Below, one piece after another: positions 1 through 11,299 of a DNA stretch of 64,000 nucleotides. The translations under genes were made by a program, and so were the position numbers. Position 1 is the first letter of the stretch. Every line of letters begins with the position of its first letter. The notes beneath the pieces were generated by a model. That model ran no database searches, was not told the origin of the DNA, and worked only from the letters and a program-made list of their open reading frames with translations. Source of the stretch: Amborella trichopoda (taxonomy: Eukaryota > Streptophyta > Magnoliopsida > Amborellales > Amborellaceae); contig NW_006498122.1 in NCBI RefSeq assembly GCF_000471905.2, positions 1,328,241 through 1,392,240 on the forward strand, read 5' to 3'.

Positions 1-159
1 ATATATATATATATGGAAGATACTACAAACGCTTATAGGCGAAAATGAACAGTGATTTCGTCTACTCTCGTCACCGTCCAAAGTTCTTCGCACGGGCACG
101 ATTATCCAAAAGTGTTTCATCTTTCATTTTGTTTCTACAAGTCGGAATGATCTAAAATT

Positions 160-345
160 TAGAGATGCGTACATCTTAGTGAGTCGCACTTAATAAAAAT
201 ATGAAAAAAATAATTCACAAAATATAAATTGATCAAAATATCTCCGTAAAATTTTGAGGGTATTTTGAGTAATTTATGTTTTATGAATTATTTTTTTTAT
301 ATATTTATTAGGTGTGCCTCACTAAGATGTACACACGCTCCAAAT
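160..345. mobile_element. Small foldback element, near-palindromic
   Basis: The left arm (GTACATCTTAGTGAGTCGCA, then TTAATAAAAATATG) and the inverted right arm (GTACATCTTAGTGAGGCACA, then CCTAATAAATATAT) pair for about 80 bp around a centre near position 252. The loop is very short. This is the structure of a foldback MITE. No coding capacity. Confidence 0.65.
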
Positions 346-719
346 CTCAAGTAATTTAGATTTATAGAAAAAAAAATGAAAAATGAAAAATGAAATACTA
401 CCGGATAACTGTGACTATTCGATGAAATTTGGATAATGATGAGGGTACGCGAAATCATTGTACTTAGACCAAAAAATATAGTCTAGGCTTAAGGGTAAGT
501 GATGATAATCTTGAAATACTAAACATTTCCTAGGTTAAACTTGAAATACAGAAACGGGCTTAAAAGGTTAGTGATGATAATAGTGGGTCACCTGACATCT
601 TGAATTTCATTTTTCAAGAATTTTTTCCCTGCTGAATTACATGATATATATTTTATTTTTTTTTAAATTACAATTGCAACTAGTAGAATAATTTATTACT
701 TGTTCTTACCCTCATATGG

Positions 720-990
720 AACACTATTCAGGTGGGGGAAGCGAACAGTATTCAGGTCGGGGCACAGACCGACCCAAATAATAATATTATTTAAATAATA
801 TTTAATATATATCGTATTTTAATAATATTTAACTAATATTGGAATAAATATAACTATATATTTTTAATTATAATATTTAAATTATATATATATATATATA
901 TATAACATAATATTCTAACATATATTTTTTATATTTTTGGATCGGGTTCGAATCCAGACCCGTTGCCACACCTACGGGCATTCCTGGTGA
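720..990. mobile_element. Probable relic of the GGGTGGCAATGG-type element
   Basis: GGTCGGGGCACAGACCGACC at the left and CCAGACCCGTTGCCACACC at the right surround an AT-rich core with an (AT)n run. This is the layout of the element at 13805. Confidence 0.45.
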
Positions 991-1924
991 CTCAACTAAA
1001 CGGTGACAAAGGACGAGAAAAAAGAAACTCGTAGTAGTAAATTGCCCAATCGTAGTAGTGAATTGCCCAATTATGGATAAGCCCCAACAACTATCTGTTT
1101 GCGACTATCCAAAATTAGAGATCCCTCAAATTTGAATTGACTCAGGCAAGAGTTGCTCTCCAAGTTTTCAATTAAGTCATAAAAGTAATATGTTATGTAA
1201 CGCATCATACATATCATTCATTTTCAAAAATTTTAAGTATTTATAGATTTGCTTAACCTACACGATATTAATAATTTTAAATTTTGTAGGGATGGAAATA
1301 TTTTTTTGGCTATCATAAGCTTTTTTAGCACCGAAAATTTATGTTCTATCAAAATTTAGAAGGGCGCCTTGATGTGATATTTTAAAGTTACAACCACCCT
1401 CCCCTTACAAGCAAGCTTTCTATGTTTCTCTTATACCATAAAACTTCTATGCTTTCCCTTATTCAACCGTCCATGCTACATGGATAGTTTACATAGCCCC
1501 AATCACAATGCCACCCTATATACTATTTTGTTTTTAATTTTTTTTATACAAAACATTTTGACACCAAAAACTTGGCATCCAATCCTCTTTTGAACTTGCA
1601 CTTATAAAAAATATAAAAAAAAAGCTAAAATAAAATAACTAAAATACCCTTAAAAGTTTCAAAGGTATTTTAATCATTATATTTCATCAAAAATATTTTT
1701 CTAATATTTTATTTAGGTGCGTCCCATTGAGGTAATGGCACGTACCAAATTTCATATTTATATAGTTAGTAAAAAAAATTTAAAAATAAAATACTCTAAA
1801 GATCAGATCTAAATTAAATGGTTCGTAGCTCACTTGATCTAAATTGAACGATTGGATGAAAGGGGAATTATATATATTTTTTTTCTACCGGGGAAGCACA
1901 CAAAGTTTTCCCCATACATAATAG

Positions 1925-2221
1925 ATGGCAATGTCTCATGACTGCACGTATGGAGCCAATCTAACAATCATCAATCCTTATTGGATTCTGTATTGTCATA
2001 ATCGCTCCATAACTGTTTTCGATTTAGTAGAAAAAATGAAGCAATTCAATATTTCGATCAAAGATTTCGAATCAAAGCGAAGCGAACTGAACCACATAAT
2101 TGTATTTAAAGAAGATAATTTTGTGCTTTGGCCGAAAAGGCTGAAGTTTCGATTGAAGAGGCCCAATCAAATCGAAGCAGGCCGAAACGACCCAAAGCAA
2201 GCTGGGGCTGATACACTATAG
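1925..2221 (+). other. Unrecognised 98-codon open frame, probably chance
   Basis: An open frame of 98 codons starts MAMSHDCTYG and ends AGADTL. I recognise no domain, signal peptide or family. There is no neighbouring exon in a compatible frame. Base composition is like the surrounding non-coding DNA. Confidence 0.15.
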
Positions 2222-2650
2222 CTTGGCTTCACTACGGTCTAGGTGTTAATCCAAAGGCGAATCAAATCAAATAACATTGAATACGGACCGCGTCGACTCG
2301 TCAACTTATCCATCTACTTCACGCCGTAACGTGTCAAACAATATACTATCAACGTGGGAAATTGTGTAGGACAAGCTTGAAACGTTGCTAACGTAACAAT
2401 TCACCTAACGAACCTCACCTATCCTACCCTACCCATAGTTGTTGAGCCGCTCCCTTTCTAAACCGCACCAACCTTTCTTTTATGTTTTACCTCCACACTA
2501 ACTCGTGGCGTAGTCTCACCAAATGCCACATGCGTATATTTGAAACTGCCACGAGGATCGATCGAGTCCGAAAATTTGTATTAACATTAAAAAAAATTTA
2601 TTGTCAGAGTTCCCTAGTAGAGAGAAAACTAAAATTTAATATTTTTGGTT

Positions 2651-3040
2651 GGAAAAAGTTTATATAAAGTCGCGACTTTAAAATGTACAACTACAAATGC
2701 ACCTTGAACTACAAATGCACCTTGAATTTTCATAGGAAAATGTTGCTTTAATGTTGAAAAGCCATTTAATTGAGCATCTTGACATTGTGATGTATGATTA
2801 TGAAATAAAATAAAAAAAAATTTGAGTCTCAAAAATAATACATCTGACAACGCACTATCTAGACCGTTCATTTTCAAAATTTTCATATGTTTATAAATCT
2901 ACTTGATCTTTATTATTTTTAGTGTTTAAAATTTTACAATTAAATACAAAAATAGATTTTAAAATAATCCTAAAAATATTTTTATCAAAATTATAATTAA
3001 TTAGATTGTTAAAGGTTGCATCGTTATGGAAACCACACCC
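2651..3040. mobile_element. MITE family A copy
   Basis: Starts GGAAAAAGTTTATATAAAG and ends TTATGGAAACCACACCC. The interior has the family blocks ACCGTTCATTTTCAAAATTT and CTACTTGATCTTTATTATTT. Termini are diverged, and no target duplication was found. It lies downstream of C4H. Confidence 0.6.
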
Positions 3041-3458
3041 TTCTAAGTTAAAGAGTTGGAGTTAGTTCAGTTTCTAAAGCTCACACCCTTTTAGAAAACA
3101 TGCATGTCCTGAAAGACGTCATTTTTTATTTAGAAGCCAAAAGAGGCGGGAAGGTGATGGGACCAACATCGGTTCCATCTCTTGATTTGAGTGTTTGTTA
3201 TAGAGTCGGATGTCATTAAATGTCAACACCAGTTAACATATCAACACAGGACACCAACCAAAATAAAATACTATGATAATATCAGATATTAAAATATTTG
3301 TCCAAAGGGTAAAAAGAGCCCGTAATCTCATCACAATAGTTCAAATTTACCAAAAGTTTTTACAACATGAAGACCACCAAATGAAGCACAACTCAGTACA
3401 AGATAACTTAAAAAACATTTTGAAGAGAGAGAGTAGCAAGGCCTCAACAATTTTATTT

Positions 3459-6400
3459 TTAGAAGACCCTAGGCTTGGCCACTATAGTGGAGTGCTTGAG
3501 AATGTGCAGGCTGAATTGGCCTCCCTTCTCTGTAGTGTCCACCTTGTCTTGGCCTGGAGGAGGCAAGAGTTCAAAGTTTTGGACAAGCCTTCCCAGGGTC
3601 AAACCCAATATAGGCAGAGCCAATATGATACCAGGGCAGCTACGCCTTCCAACACCAAAGGGCAAGTACCTAACAAAAAAACAAAATAATAATAAGAAAT
3701 AGAGTCAGAGAATCCATTAAAATACATTAAAAACATATATTTGAGATCTTGTTGTCAAAGGTAAGTGATTTAAAAATCGTCAATTCGCCTCAAAATCGCT
3801 TCAATTAGATCGAGATAATGAACCTCAACGATTCCGGTTTGAGGATCCCTGGAATCACCGCGATCATCCTAGCATTTCTTTGTTCCAATTTGACACGAAT
3901 ATTGCCTGAGTCGGCAAATTGGAATCAGAGGAAATGTATGAATTAGTTCCCATCTGTAAAATAGATGTTTTTATGCCTCAATTGTGTGACTTAGTACCCA
4001 AGCATACAGCAATTTTCGGCTCTTTCTTTAGACCAATAATTATAAAGAATAAAGTAAATTTCTCCATAAAAAATTTCAAATTTTTATTGGAAAGAAAACA
4101 CACCTGAAATCATTTCCATTAGCCTCAACTCGAGCTTCCTCTGCCAAAAACCTCTCAGGCCTGAACTCCTCAGGCCTCACCCAGTTGTCAGGGTTGTTAG
4201 CGAGCCACCAAGCATTGACAAGAACCTTGGACTCAGCTGGTATGTCATAGCCTGTGAGCTTGGCATCATGGAGGTTCATGTGAGGCACGAGGAGCGGGAT
4301 CGCCATTCGAAAGCGGAGGGTCTCCTTGATCACAGCTTGAAGGTATGGGAGCTTGTAGGTGTCGGGCTCGGTGATTGGGACGCCGGGTCCAAGCACCGAG
4401 TCGAGCTCGGCCCGAAGCTTGGCTTGGATGTGGGGGTGGTTCACCAACTCGGCTATGCCCCACTCGATGGACCACAGGGTTGTCTCGATAGCTGTGGGTT
4501 AGAGAGAAGAAGAGTGTTAGAAATGGTGTGGGTGTTTGGCCTTGATTTTATACATATTTTTATTTTTTTAAATACCGGACCACCAAAAATCAACCGAATC
4601 GGGGCAGTACCCGATTCTGATTTTACAGGACAGTTAGTTGAGAATTGGAACGAGGATGGGAATACTGGATTCGGTCTTTTACTGCGACCCTTTTCGTTTC
4701 GCTCTCTCTTGTTTTTGTCGCTTGCTCTCTCTAAACCTTCTTCTCTATTGAGACTAGGCCTCTTTTTGGAGCGTACCTAGCTAGGCCCCCACCCTCTCCC
4801 TCTCCCTCTCCCTCTCTCCCCACCTCCCTCTTATCTCTCCCCATCACTTCCTTGCTCTACGGACTACAGGCAAGAAAACAAATAGGTGGGCCCTTCCTCC
4901 TGGCAAATCACTTCAATAAAATCCCTCTCTGACGAAGCCAATCTTTGAGAAAATGAGTTTTTTTCAGAAAAAAGGAAAAGATAAGACTAAGAGGTTAGAA
5001 AAACCCTCATAAAAAGTTAGGGGCGGAAAATTATATATTTTGATTGAATGAAAAAAGCTTTATCGTAGAGAGAAAATTATTATCTCTTGTTTAGTTTTAA
5101 TGGTTCTTCTACGTTAGTGCTTCCTCTTGTTAATTTCTTTTTGACGGCCTATAGATTTTCAGTTGCCTCACTCTCTCTCTCTCTCTCTCTCATGCACAAA
5201 TAAGCGGTCCACTTCCAAAGCATAAATTACGTCTCTCTCCTTAACCTACCTCATCTATTCTACATCTCACAATCAAAGCTCCATATCTTTCTACTTTGTG
5301 TCTAAAATATCTCCCATTTCTCTCTCTGATCCTATCTCTTCTCTCTCTCTCTTCAATGCCCATTCTCAATCTCTCTCTATTCAATCCCCATTCCCAATCT
5401 CCCTCTCTCTAAAAAAGGAAAGTTCAAGAACCAACGAAAGTGACTGAAACTATATATTGAGAAAAGAGGCATACTATTAAATATTTAATAATTTATATAT
5501 GTATATATATATATATATATATATACCTGCAACATTGATGTTCTCCACTATGTATAAGACATTATCTTCGTTGATTTCGCCTTTCTTTTGAGCGTCCAAA
5601 ATGTGATCAATCGCACACTTCAAATCCCCTGAGGACCCTTTAGTGCTGGCCAGCTTCCTGTATTATAAAATATAAACAAAAGTTCAAAACAAATCATAAA
5701 CTATTTTACATTTTTCACCTTTTTATCATGAGTAATCGCCAATCAATGGAAATATATTAATGCTTTTATAGTGCTTAATCAATAAATACTCCTCAATTAA
5801 CAGGAGCATAGCATGTGCGCTCTTATCGTAAATAAATGCTCAATTATTCGGCTAAAGCAGAGTACTTAGTGGGCATCATATATAAGCTCAAAAAAACTCA
5901 AGAAAAGCTAAAAAAATATAATTTTTAAAAATAAAAAAGGCAAAACGCTAAAGAAGTTATAAAATACATTAAAAGTCCAAAAAAGAAAAAGTATATAGAA
6001 GACAGCACATAAAAAAAAAGTGACTTATAGCTTCAAATTTTTTTAGAAAATCTATAAAAACAATAAATAAATAAATAAAATAGAGCATGTAATAAAGAAA
6101 GTTCATAAACTATCTTAAGAAACATAAAAATATATTAAAACATATGTATGCATCCTTTATTAGGAGTTTAGTAAAAAAATATTTGATTCAATAAGTGATT
6201 TATCTATATATTTTTGCTTTAAAGGGATTATCCCCAAAGAGACTATTTATCTATTTATCTTTACTAGAAAGATGTCAACCATTCCCGGTTATTATTAGAT
6301 GTCAAGACAGTTTGGGGTGAATCATTAAGTTCTAGAATATTTTTTAATAATTTTGTGGCTATTTAATAACAAATTTACAACCACCCATTTTGAAACTTAA

Positions 6401-9144
6401 ATGAACTGTGACATTGTACAAAAAGTAAATGGGTTACTTGTTTCATGTCGGCGTGGCCGCATAAAAATTACATCCGAGTCTTAAATTTCTCCACTTTGAA
6501 TTAGAAATCGCGTCCAAGTCCTAATTTCTCCATTTCGGATTTCGGACAAGAGAGGATGAGAAAAAGGATTTACATGACAAAATTGTCTAATATGCCCTCA
6601 AAATATAGAACAAATAGCCTAATGCTAGTTGCGGTAGCACCATTTAAGCCTAAGCTACTAATCTAAATTTCTATTCCCACTAACGCATCCAAAACTAACT
6701 ACTAATCATTTCTAAAAAGGTACGATCTAAGAATATTTGATATTCTATTCCCACTAACGCATACAAGGCAAAAGCCCTAAACAATCAAACTAAGGCGCAC
6801 CTCCAAATAGTATCAAAAAATGTCGTATAGCTTTAAAATTTATTTTCTCTAATTATAAAATTTAAAGCTTAAAAAATAATGTAGATCAACCATATCTATG
6901 ATAACTAAAAATCTTGAAAATTAACCGTCCAAAAAAATACATTACAAGATGCACTATTTCCAAAACTAGAAATCCATTTTTTTCTCACGTCCATGAGTCG
7001 TAGGCCAAGATGATCAATTTGAAAATATTTGAGATTCCGACGCTTGTTTCCTGTCCGAGAAACCAAACTCAATTCCACGAGGTAAGATCTTAATTGCTGG
7101 ATACTCAGATCCCGGTAAGGAAAAGACCAGGAAAAGAAAGAATTCGACAAAAATGACATCAGATTCCTACGAGAAAGTGGATCAGTGGACAAAATCCCGT
7201 CAAGGGCCAAATACGAACAGATTGATCAAAAGCCGAATGATCTCGTGCTTCCTTGAGAACATAAATATGAGAATATAAATAAAAAAAATATCTCGGCACC
7301 TGCATTTTTAAGTTTATATCTTAATAAACTCAAGGTTTCGGAACAACAATTTTAAATTTTATATCTTTTAACCGTTCAAGTGAACTTTATCTCTTTTAAA
7401 CTCTTTTTTTTTTTTCCAAATAAATATAAAAAAATTATATATTTTCTAAACATCATTATTTCTCTCTCTTCACAAGATTTTCTCCTAAATCTCTTTCTAC
7501 CTATTTTTTCACTCACTCCGTCATGTTTCTCCCCTATCTAGAGACAAATAGGGTGAATATCAGAGAGAAAAATTAGGAAAAGTATACAAGAAAAAGGGTT
7601 TAGAATAAGTATATCTTTTTAATATTTAAAAAAGCTAAAAAAAGATAGTTAAAAGCGGGTAAAATTAATCCCTCTTTCAGTCTATTTATGGGCCGATTTC
7701 GAATCTTTGTATTTATGATTTGAAAACCAAAAAAAAGGATACGAAGAGTTTAAATTACAGGTTCAATGATCTTGTCATAAAAACACGTATCAGAAGTTCA
7801 AAAGGTCTTATCCATGAAAGACCACCATATTTATGGAAATGTAACTGTTGGCCGGAAACTCAATTTCCTGTCACCTTAATTCTCGTCTCTCTCATACTTA
7901 CGGAAATGTAGCTGTTGTCCGGAAACTCAAATTACACCTTAATTCCCATCTCTGTCGCTCTAAGCTCAAAATCGATGATACAGCCAAAATTTTTGACAAA
8001 AGGACAAAATTTGAGATGAATGACAAAAGTGAGGAAGGTTCTCGCAAATTTGAGAAAAAATGGCATAAAACGAGAGAAAACAACAAAACATGGGAAAAAG
8101 ACAAAAAAAATTTAACCAAAAAGCGTTAAAAATTAAGGAAAAAATGAAGCAAAATGAGAAAAGGACAATACGAGAAACCAGAGAAAAGAGCCAAAATATT
8201 TTACAAGACAAAAAATTGAGAAAATTGCCAAAAAAAGATGTCGAAAACAAAACCAGAAAATGTGAAAAAATGGTGAACGAGGAGAGCAATAAAAATAAGA
8301 GAGCAAAAATGGCGAATAATGAGATAATGAAATCACAGTTTTTGCAGAGAAAAACTCACTTCCTCTCCTCCAAGAAGTAGTCCTTGAAAAGTTGCAGTCT
8401 CCTCTCCTTCACTTCCTTGCAGAGCTTCAAATAACCTCTGAGAAGAGGCCTCAGAATGGGAATGAAATCGCCATAGTTGTACTCGAAGCTCTGAGCCAGT
8501 CTGCTCCTCTCTCCATTCAAGGCCTTGAGCTTCACAAAGAGGGGATCGTCCTCGCTCTCGAACCTCCGATCGAACATGATCCTGTACATATTATTGTACA
8601 TCATCAGTTGCAGGCGCTTCCTCAGGACGACTCCCTCCTTCTGAGCTGCCAGATTGTTCCGTACATCCTCGACCACCCGTCCGATCTCGTCTTCCCAGCC
8701 ATACCTGTACTGCTGAACCACCTTGTTTGTGAAGAAAGGAACAGTCATGATACGCCTCATCTTCCTCCAGTGCTCGCCGTAGACTGTAAAAACCATGTCC
8801 TGGCCTTTACCGGTGAAGATGTCGAAGACGACGTTTCTGGTTCTCGATCCAAACTCGACGCCCTGCGTGTGGAGAACATCCTTGGCCAAATCAGGAGAAG
8901 AAACAACAACCAGGTTCCTCTGCCCCATTCTCAGAAGGAAGACATCGCCGAACTTCTTGGCCAGATCGGAGAGGTTTCGGTGATTCAGGTCGTCGCCGAC
9001 TTGGAGCCAGTTTCCGAAGATGGGAATGGTCAGGGGACCAGGAGGCAGCCGGAGGCGCTTGCCCCTGAGCTTGGAGACAGTAATGGCGGTCACTATGGCC
9101 ACGAAGAGGCCCAAAAGGACCTTCTCAGCGAGTAGCAGGTCCAT
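3459..9144 (-). CDS. C4H: Trans-cinnamate 4-hydroxylase (CYP73A), four exons
   Basis: ER-anchored cytochrome P450 that hydroxylates trans-cinnamate to p-coumarate, the second step of the phenylpropanoid pathway, using electrons from P450 reductase. Exons in coding order are 9144-8360, 5657-5527, 4491-4104 and 3669-3459, all with GT-AG borders. They total 1515 nt, giving 504 residues, against about 505 for the family. The start is the ATG opening [14 protein letters not shown], the usual C4H N-terminal anchor (residues about 2-22). PPGP follows at 34-37. The I-helix motif AAIETT is at about 305-310, ExxR at E362-R365, then FRPERF, and the heme loop [10 protein letters not shown] with Cys446. 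All key P450 motifs are intact. Odd points are intron 3 (4103-3670), which splits the codon for R435 just before YLPFG, and Phe366 where most C4Hs have Leu. Intron 1 (8359-5658) is 2.7 kb and carries transposon relics. The family match is by recognition; the exon structure is read directly. Confidence 0.97.
5168..5192. repeat. (CT)n microsatellite in C4H intron 2
   Basis: CT dinucleotide run. A CCCTCT hexamer run lies nearby at about 4791-4815. Confidence 0.85.
5500..5524. repeat. (AT)n microsatellite at C4H intron 2 donor
   Basis: An AT run begins directly beside the GT donor of C4H intron 2 (donor at 5526-5525). On the gene's strand the intron opens GTATATATATATAT. Confidence 0.9.
6770..7040. 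mobile_element. MITE family A fragment in C4H intron 1
   Basis: Carries CCCTAAACAATCAAACTAAG, GCGCACCTCCAAATAG and the interior block TTTAAAGCTTAAAAAATAAT shared with the copies at 22580 and 27955. Both termini are incomplete. Confidence 0.55.
7283..7690. mobile_element. MITE family B relic in C4H intron 1
   Basis: Left part AAATATCTCGGCACCTGCAT and ATAAACTCAAGGTTTCGG, and right part GCGGGTAAAATTAATCC, match the termini of the complete family B element at 10088-10673. The interior is shortened. Confidence 0.5.
7828..7960. repeat. Tandem duplication of about 65 bp in C4H intron 1
   Basis: TATGGAAATGTAACTGTTGG, then CCGGAAACTCAATTTCC, recurs as TACGGAAATGTAGCTGTTGT then CCGGAAACTCAAATT. Both are followed by ACCTTAATTC. 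Confidence 0.65.
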
Positions 9145-9398
9145 TTCCTCGCCAGAAGTGGCGGTTTCACGTTGTTTTTAGTAACAGAATCGGGCGAGTT
9201 AACAGTTCCGGCGAATCGCTGAGACTCTGGTTGAAATAGCCGAAAATGGAGGTTGCTACCTGCAACCGATACCGATGATCTAGGGTTGGTCGGTCGGGAA
9301 TTTGAGATCTTGCCGGAATTGCGAAGATGAGTAGGTGATAAAATGGCGGGAATGGGCAGGTACATAAGGACCTGGTGTTTGAGGGCAGGTTCTCAGGG

Positions 9399-9405
9399 TT
9401 TTATA
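9399..9405 (-). promoter_or_regulatory. Probable TATA box of C4H
   Basis: The minus strand reads CCCTATAAAACC here, about 255 bp upstream of the C4H ATG. This would give a 5' UTR of roughly 220 nt. There is no transcript evidence, so the start site is inferred. Confidence 0.6.
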
Positions 9406-9506
9406 GGGCTTTGGAGGTCCCGAACAATTAACTTAATGACGAATTAGTTCTCCCTTGACGGCGTTAGATTTGACGACGTCAATGGAGTGCGGCGGTGGTG
9501 GGGAAT

Positions 9507-9513
9507 GGTTGGT
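9507..9513 (-). promoter_or_regulatory. AC-II type MYB element upstream of C4H
   Basis: The minus strand reads CCACCAACCATT, containing ACCAACC, about 105 bp upstream of the TATA box. ACCAACC is the AC-II/P-box core bound by R2R3-MYB regulators of lignin and phenylpropanoid genes. A second ACCAACC lies at 9284-9290, inside the predicted 5' UTR. The match is to a short motif, but its place in front of C4H fits known regulation. Confidence 0.5.
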
Positions 9514-9672
9514 GGCTCCGTTGGAGAGTAGCTTGGCTTGGCGCCTTTGTGTTTTTTTTTTTTTTTCTTTTAATAATATTTTCTCCCCTTTCTTTATTTT
9601 TTAAATAAAGAGTTCTTTCATTCTAGTCACTGTTTTTAACTTGGATCCGGAGGCTGGTCAGCGAAATAAAAA

Positions 9673-10057
9673 GGAAAAAGTTTATATAAGGTTGCAACCT
9701 TGTACTGTTGAAGTAAGGTACACCTCAAAATTATGTATTGGAGACCGTTCAGGCACAGGAGAACCCTCCCACTAATCATCTCAACCTTGAGATTAACGGA
9801 TATCGAGAAAAAAAAAGAGAATTCACAATCCAAAAAATAATGCATCTGTAACAAGTAATATAGTCCGTCTATTTTCAAGTGCTTCGTGATCTGCTCATTT
9901 TGTACCATTTTTGTAATTTTAAATTTGATAATTGAGGATAAAACGAGATTTTGAAGCCATCCTAAGGTTTTCAACACCGAAACAACATCTCTAAGTATAC
10001 TTTATTGTCGCACCTTACTTCTATAATATAAGGAGGCAACCTTATACAAATCGCACC
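9673..10057. mobile_element. MITE family A copy upstream of C4H
   Basis: Left end GGAAAAAGTTTATATAAGG followed by TTGCAACCTT. Right end AAGGAGGCAACCTTATACAA then ATCGCACC. The interior shares the family's blocks (ATCTCAACCTTGAGATTAAC region, CCGTCTATTTTCAAG). No clear target duplication is visible. Confidence 0.65.
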
Positions 10058-10087
10058 GGTTGAAAAAAACTTAAATATTATTTTTAA

Positions 10088-10673
10088 GGGAAAATATCTC
10101 AATACATCTTATTTTTCGATTTTATTCTTGAGAGACTCAATGTTTCAAAACATTTGTATGTAAATCTTAAACCAACTTTACCCACTTTGACTCATCTTTT
10201 TAGCACAAACAAATGTTAAAAAGCATGTTTTTCTCAAATCTTTCTCTCATCTTTTTAGCACAAACAAATGTTAAAAAAGCATGCCTTTCTAAACATTTTC
10301 TCTCATCTTCTTAGCACAAACAAATGTTAAAAAAGCATGCCTTTCTAAACCCTTTCTCTCAATGTTTCTCCTTGAACTTCTCTTTCCCATGATTCTCCCC
10401 AAACCTCCTTCTGTACAGTCTTTCCCCAAAATCTCTCTCCTAACCACCAATATATGAAAAAAAAAGAAGAAAAAAAGCCATGGGAAAAACATGGGAAGAG
10501 AGAAAAGGGCATCGAGAAAGGCATATATATTTAATATTTATTTTGGTTAAAGAGATAAGTCAAAGTGTGTAAAGTTGATCTAGAGGTTTAGAAAATATAA
10601 TACATGAATCTCTATGAAACCTTGGTCTATTGAGAAATTAACCTAAAAACAGAGTGTATGGAGATATTATTCC
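10088..10673. mobile_element. MITE family B with 9-bp target duplication
   Basis: Left GGGAAAATATCTCAATACA pairs with right, reverse-complemented, GGAATAATATCTCCATACA. The similarity continues inward for about 70 bp. A perfect 9-bp duplication TATTTTTAA flanks it (10079-10087 and 10674-10682). There is no coding capacity. It contains a three-unit tandem repeat of 55-56 bp. Confidence 0.75.
10191..10357. repeat. Three tandem 55-56-bp units inside the family B element
   Basis: Units at 10191-10245, 10246-10301 and 10302-10357 each start CTCATCTT and contain TTAGCACAAACAAATGTTAA. The second and third are nearly identical, pointing to recent stepwise duplication. Confidence 0.85.
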
Positions 10674-11025
10674 TATTTTTAAAGTTCTGGATTAAGATAA
10701 TTGTTTAACACCTCCAATTGTTGGGATAAGACCATAATTTGTGTTAACAACTCTAAATTGTTGGGATAACACTTAGACAACGACGATTTTCTTTGTTTGA
10801 AAAATAAAAATATGATATAAACACAGGGGTTGTGATTGAGAGCGGCCATTCTGGATCGTATGGATTTCGATGGAAGATTATTTGGTTTTCTAATAGCGAT
10901 TCTATCAAAATTGGATTGAGTCTTTGTCGTGGTTAGGGACTGGGTTAGTCGATGCCGATTCTTGATCTGGACTAACATTTTCCTAATCAATTGTTTTAGT
11001 TCTTAAAAGTTGCCAATATTTTTTA

Positions 11026-11297
11026 GGAAAAAAATTATATAAGGTTAATACTTTGTATCGAAGAATTAAGACGCACTTCACAATTGCATTAAAAAAGGTT
11101 CATATAAGGTTTACAATCTATTTTAAAAAATTTCATGTGTTTATATAAGTGTTTGATTTGAACCATTTTTAAGTTTAAAATTTTATAAAGATAAATATCG
11201 ATTCTCGGGTCAATCTAAAAATTTCGACACCAAAATTTTATCTTATAACAAAATTCGGAGGGCCTTTAATTGTTTAAGGTTTCTTACGCAACCACAT
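11026..11297. mobile_element. MITE family A copy, internally shortened
   Basis: Starts GGAAAAAAATTATATAAGGT and ends near TTACGCAACCACATC. Interior pieces match the family. It is about 110 bp shorter than full-length copies. Confidence 0.5.
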
Positions 11298-11299
11298 CT

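Larger units (their letters stand above)
1..1924. other. Gene-free AT-rich stretch
   Basis: Beyond the foldback element and the element relic listed separately, I see AT microsatellites at 1-14 and 882-902 and no coding signal on either strand. Confidence 0.6.

Noticed and set aside
4268-4780. 170-codon plus-strand frame across C4H exon 3 and intron 2
   Set aside because: Runs across a clear intron boundary of the opposite-strand gene and has no known domain.
7720-8380. Lys/Glu-rich frames (plus) and Phe/Ser-rich frames (minus) within C4H intron 1
   Set aside because: Low-complexity A-rich/T-rich translations inside a confirmed intron.
8392-9135. 247-codon plus-strand open frame opposite C4H exon 1
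   Set aside because: It is the antisense shadow of a conserved P450 exon. Its protein matches no family and the minus strand carries all P450 motifs.
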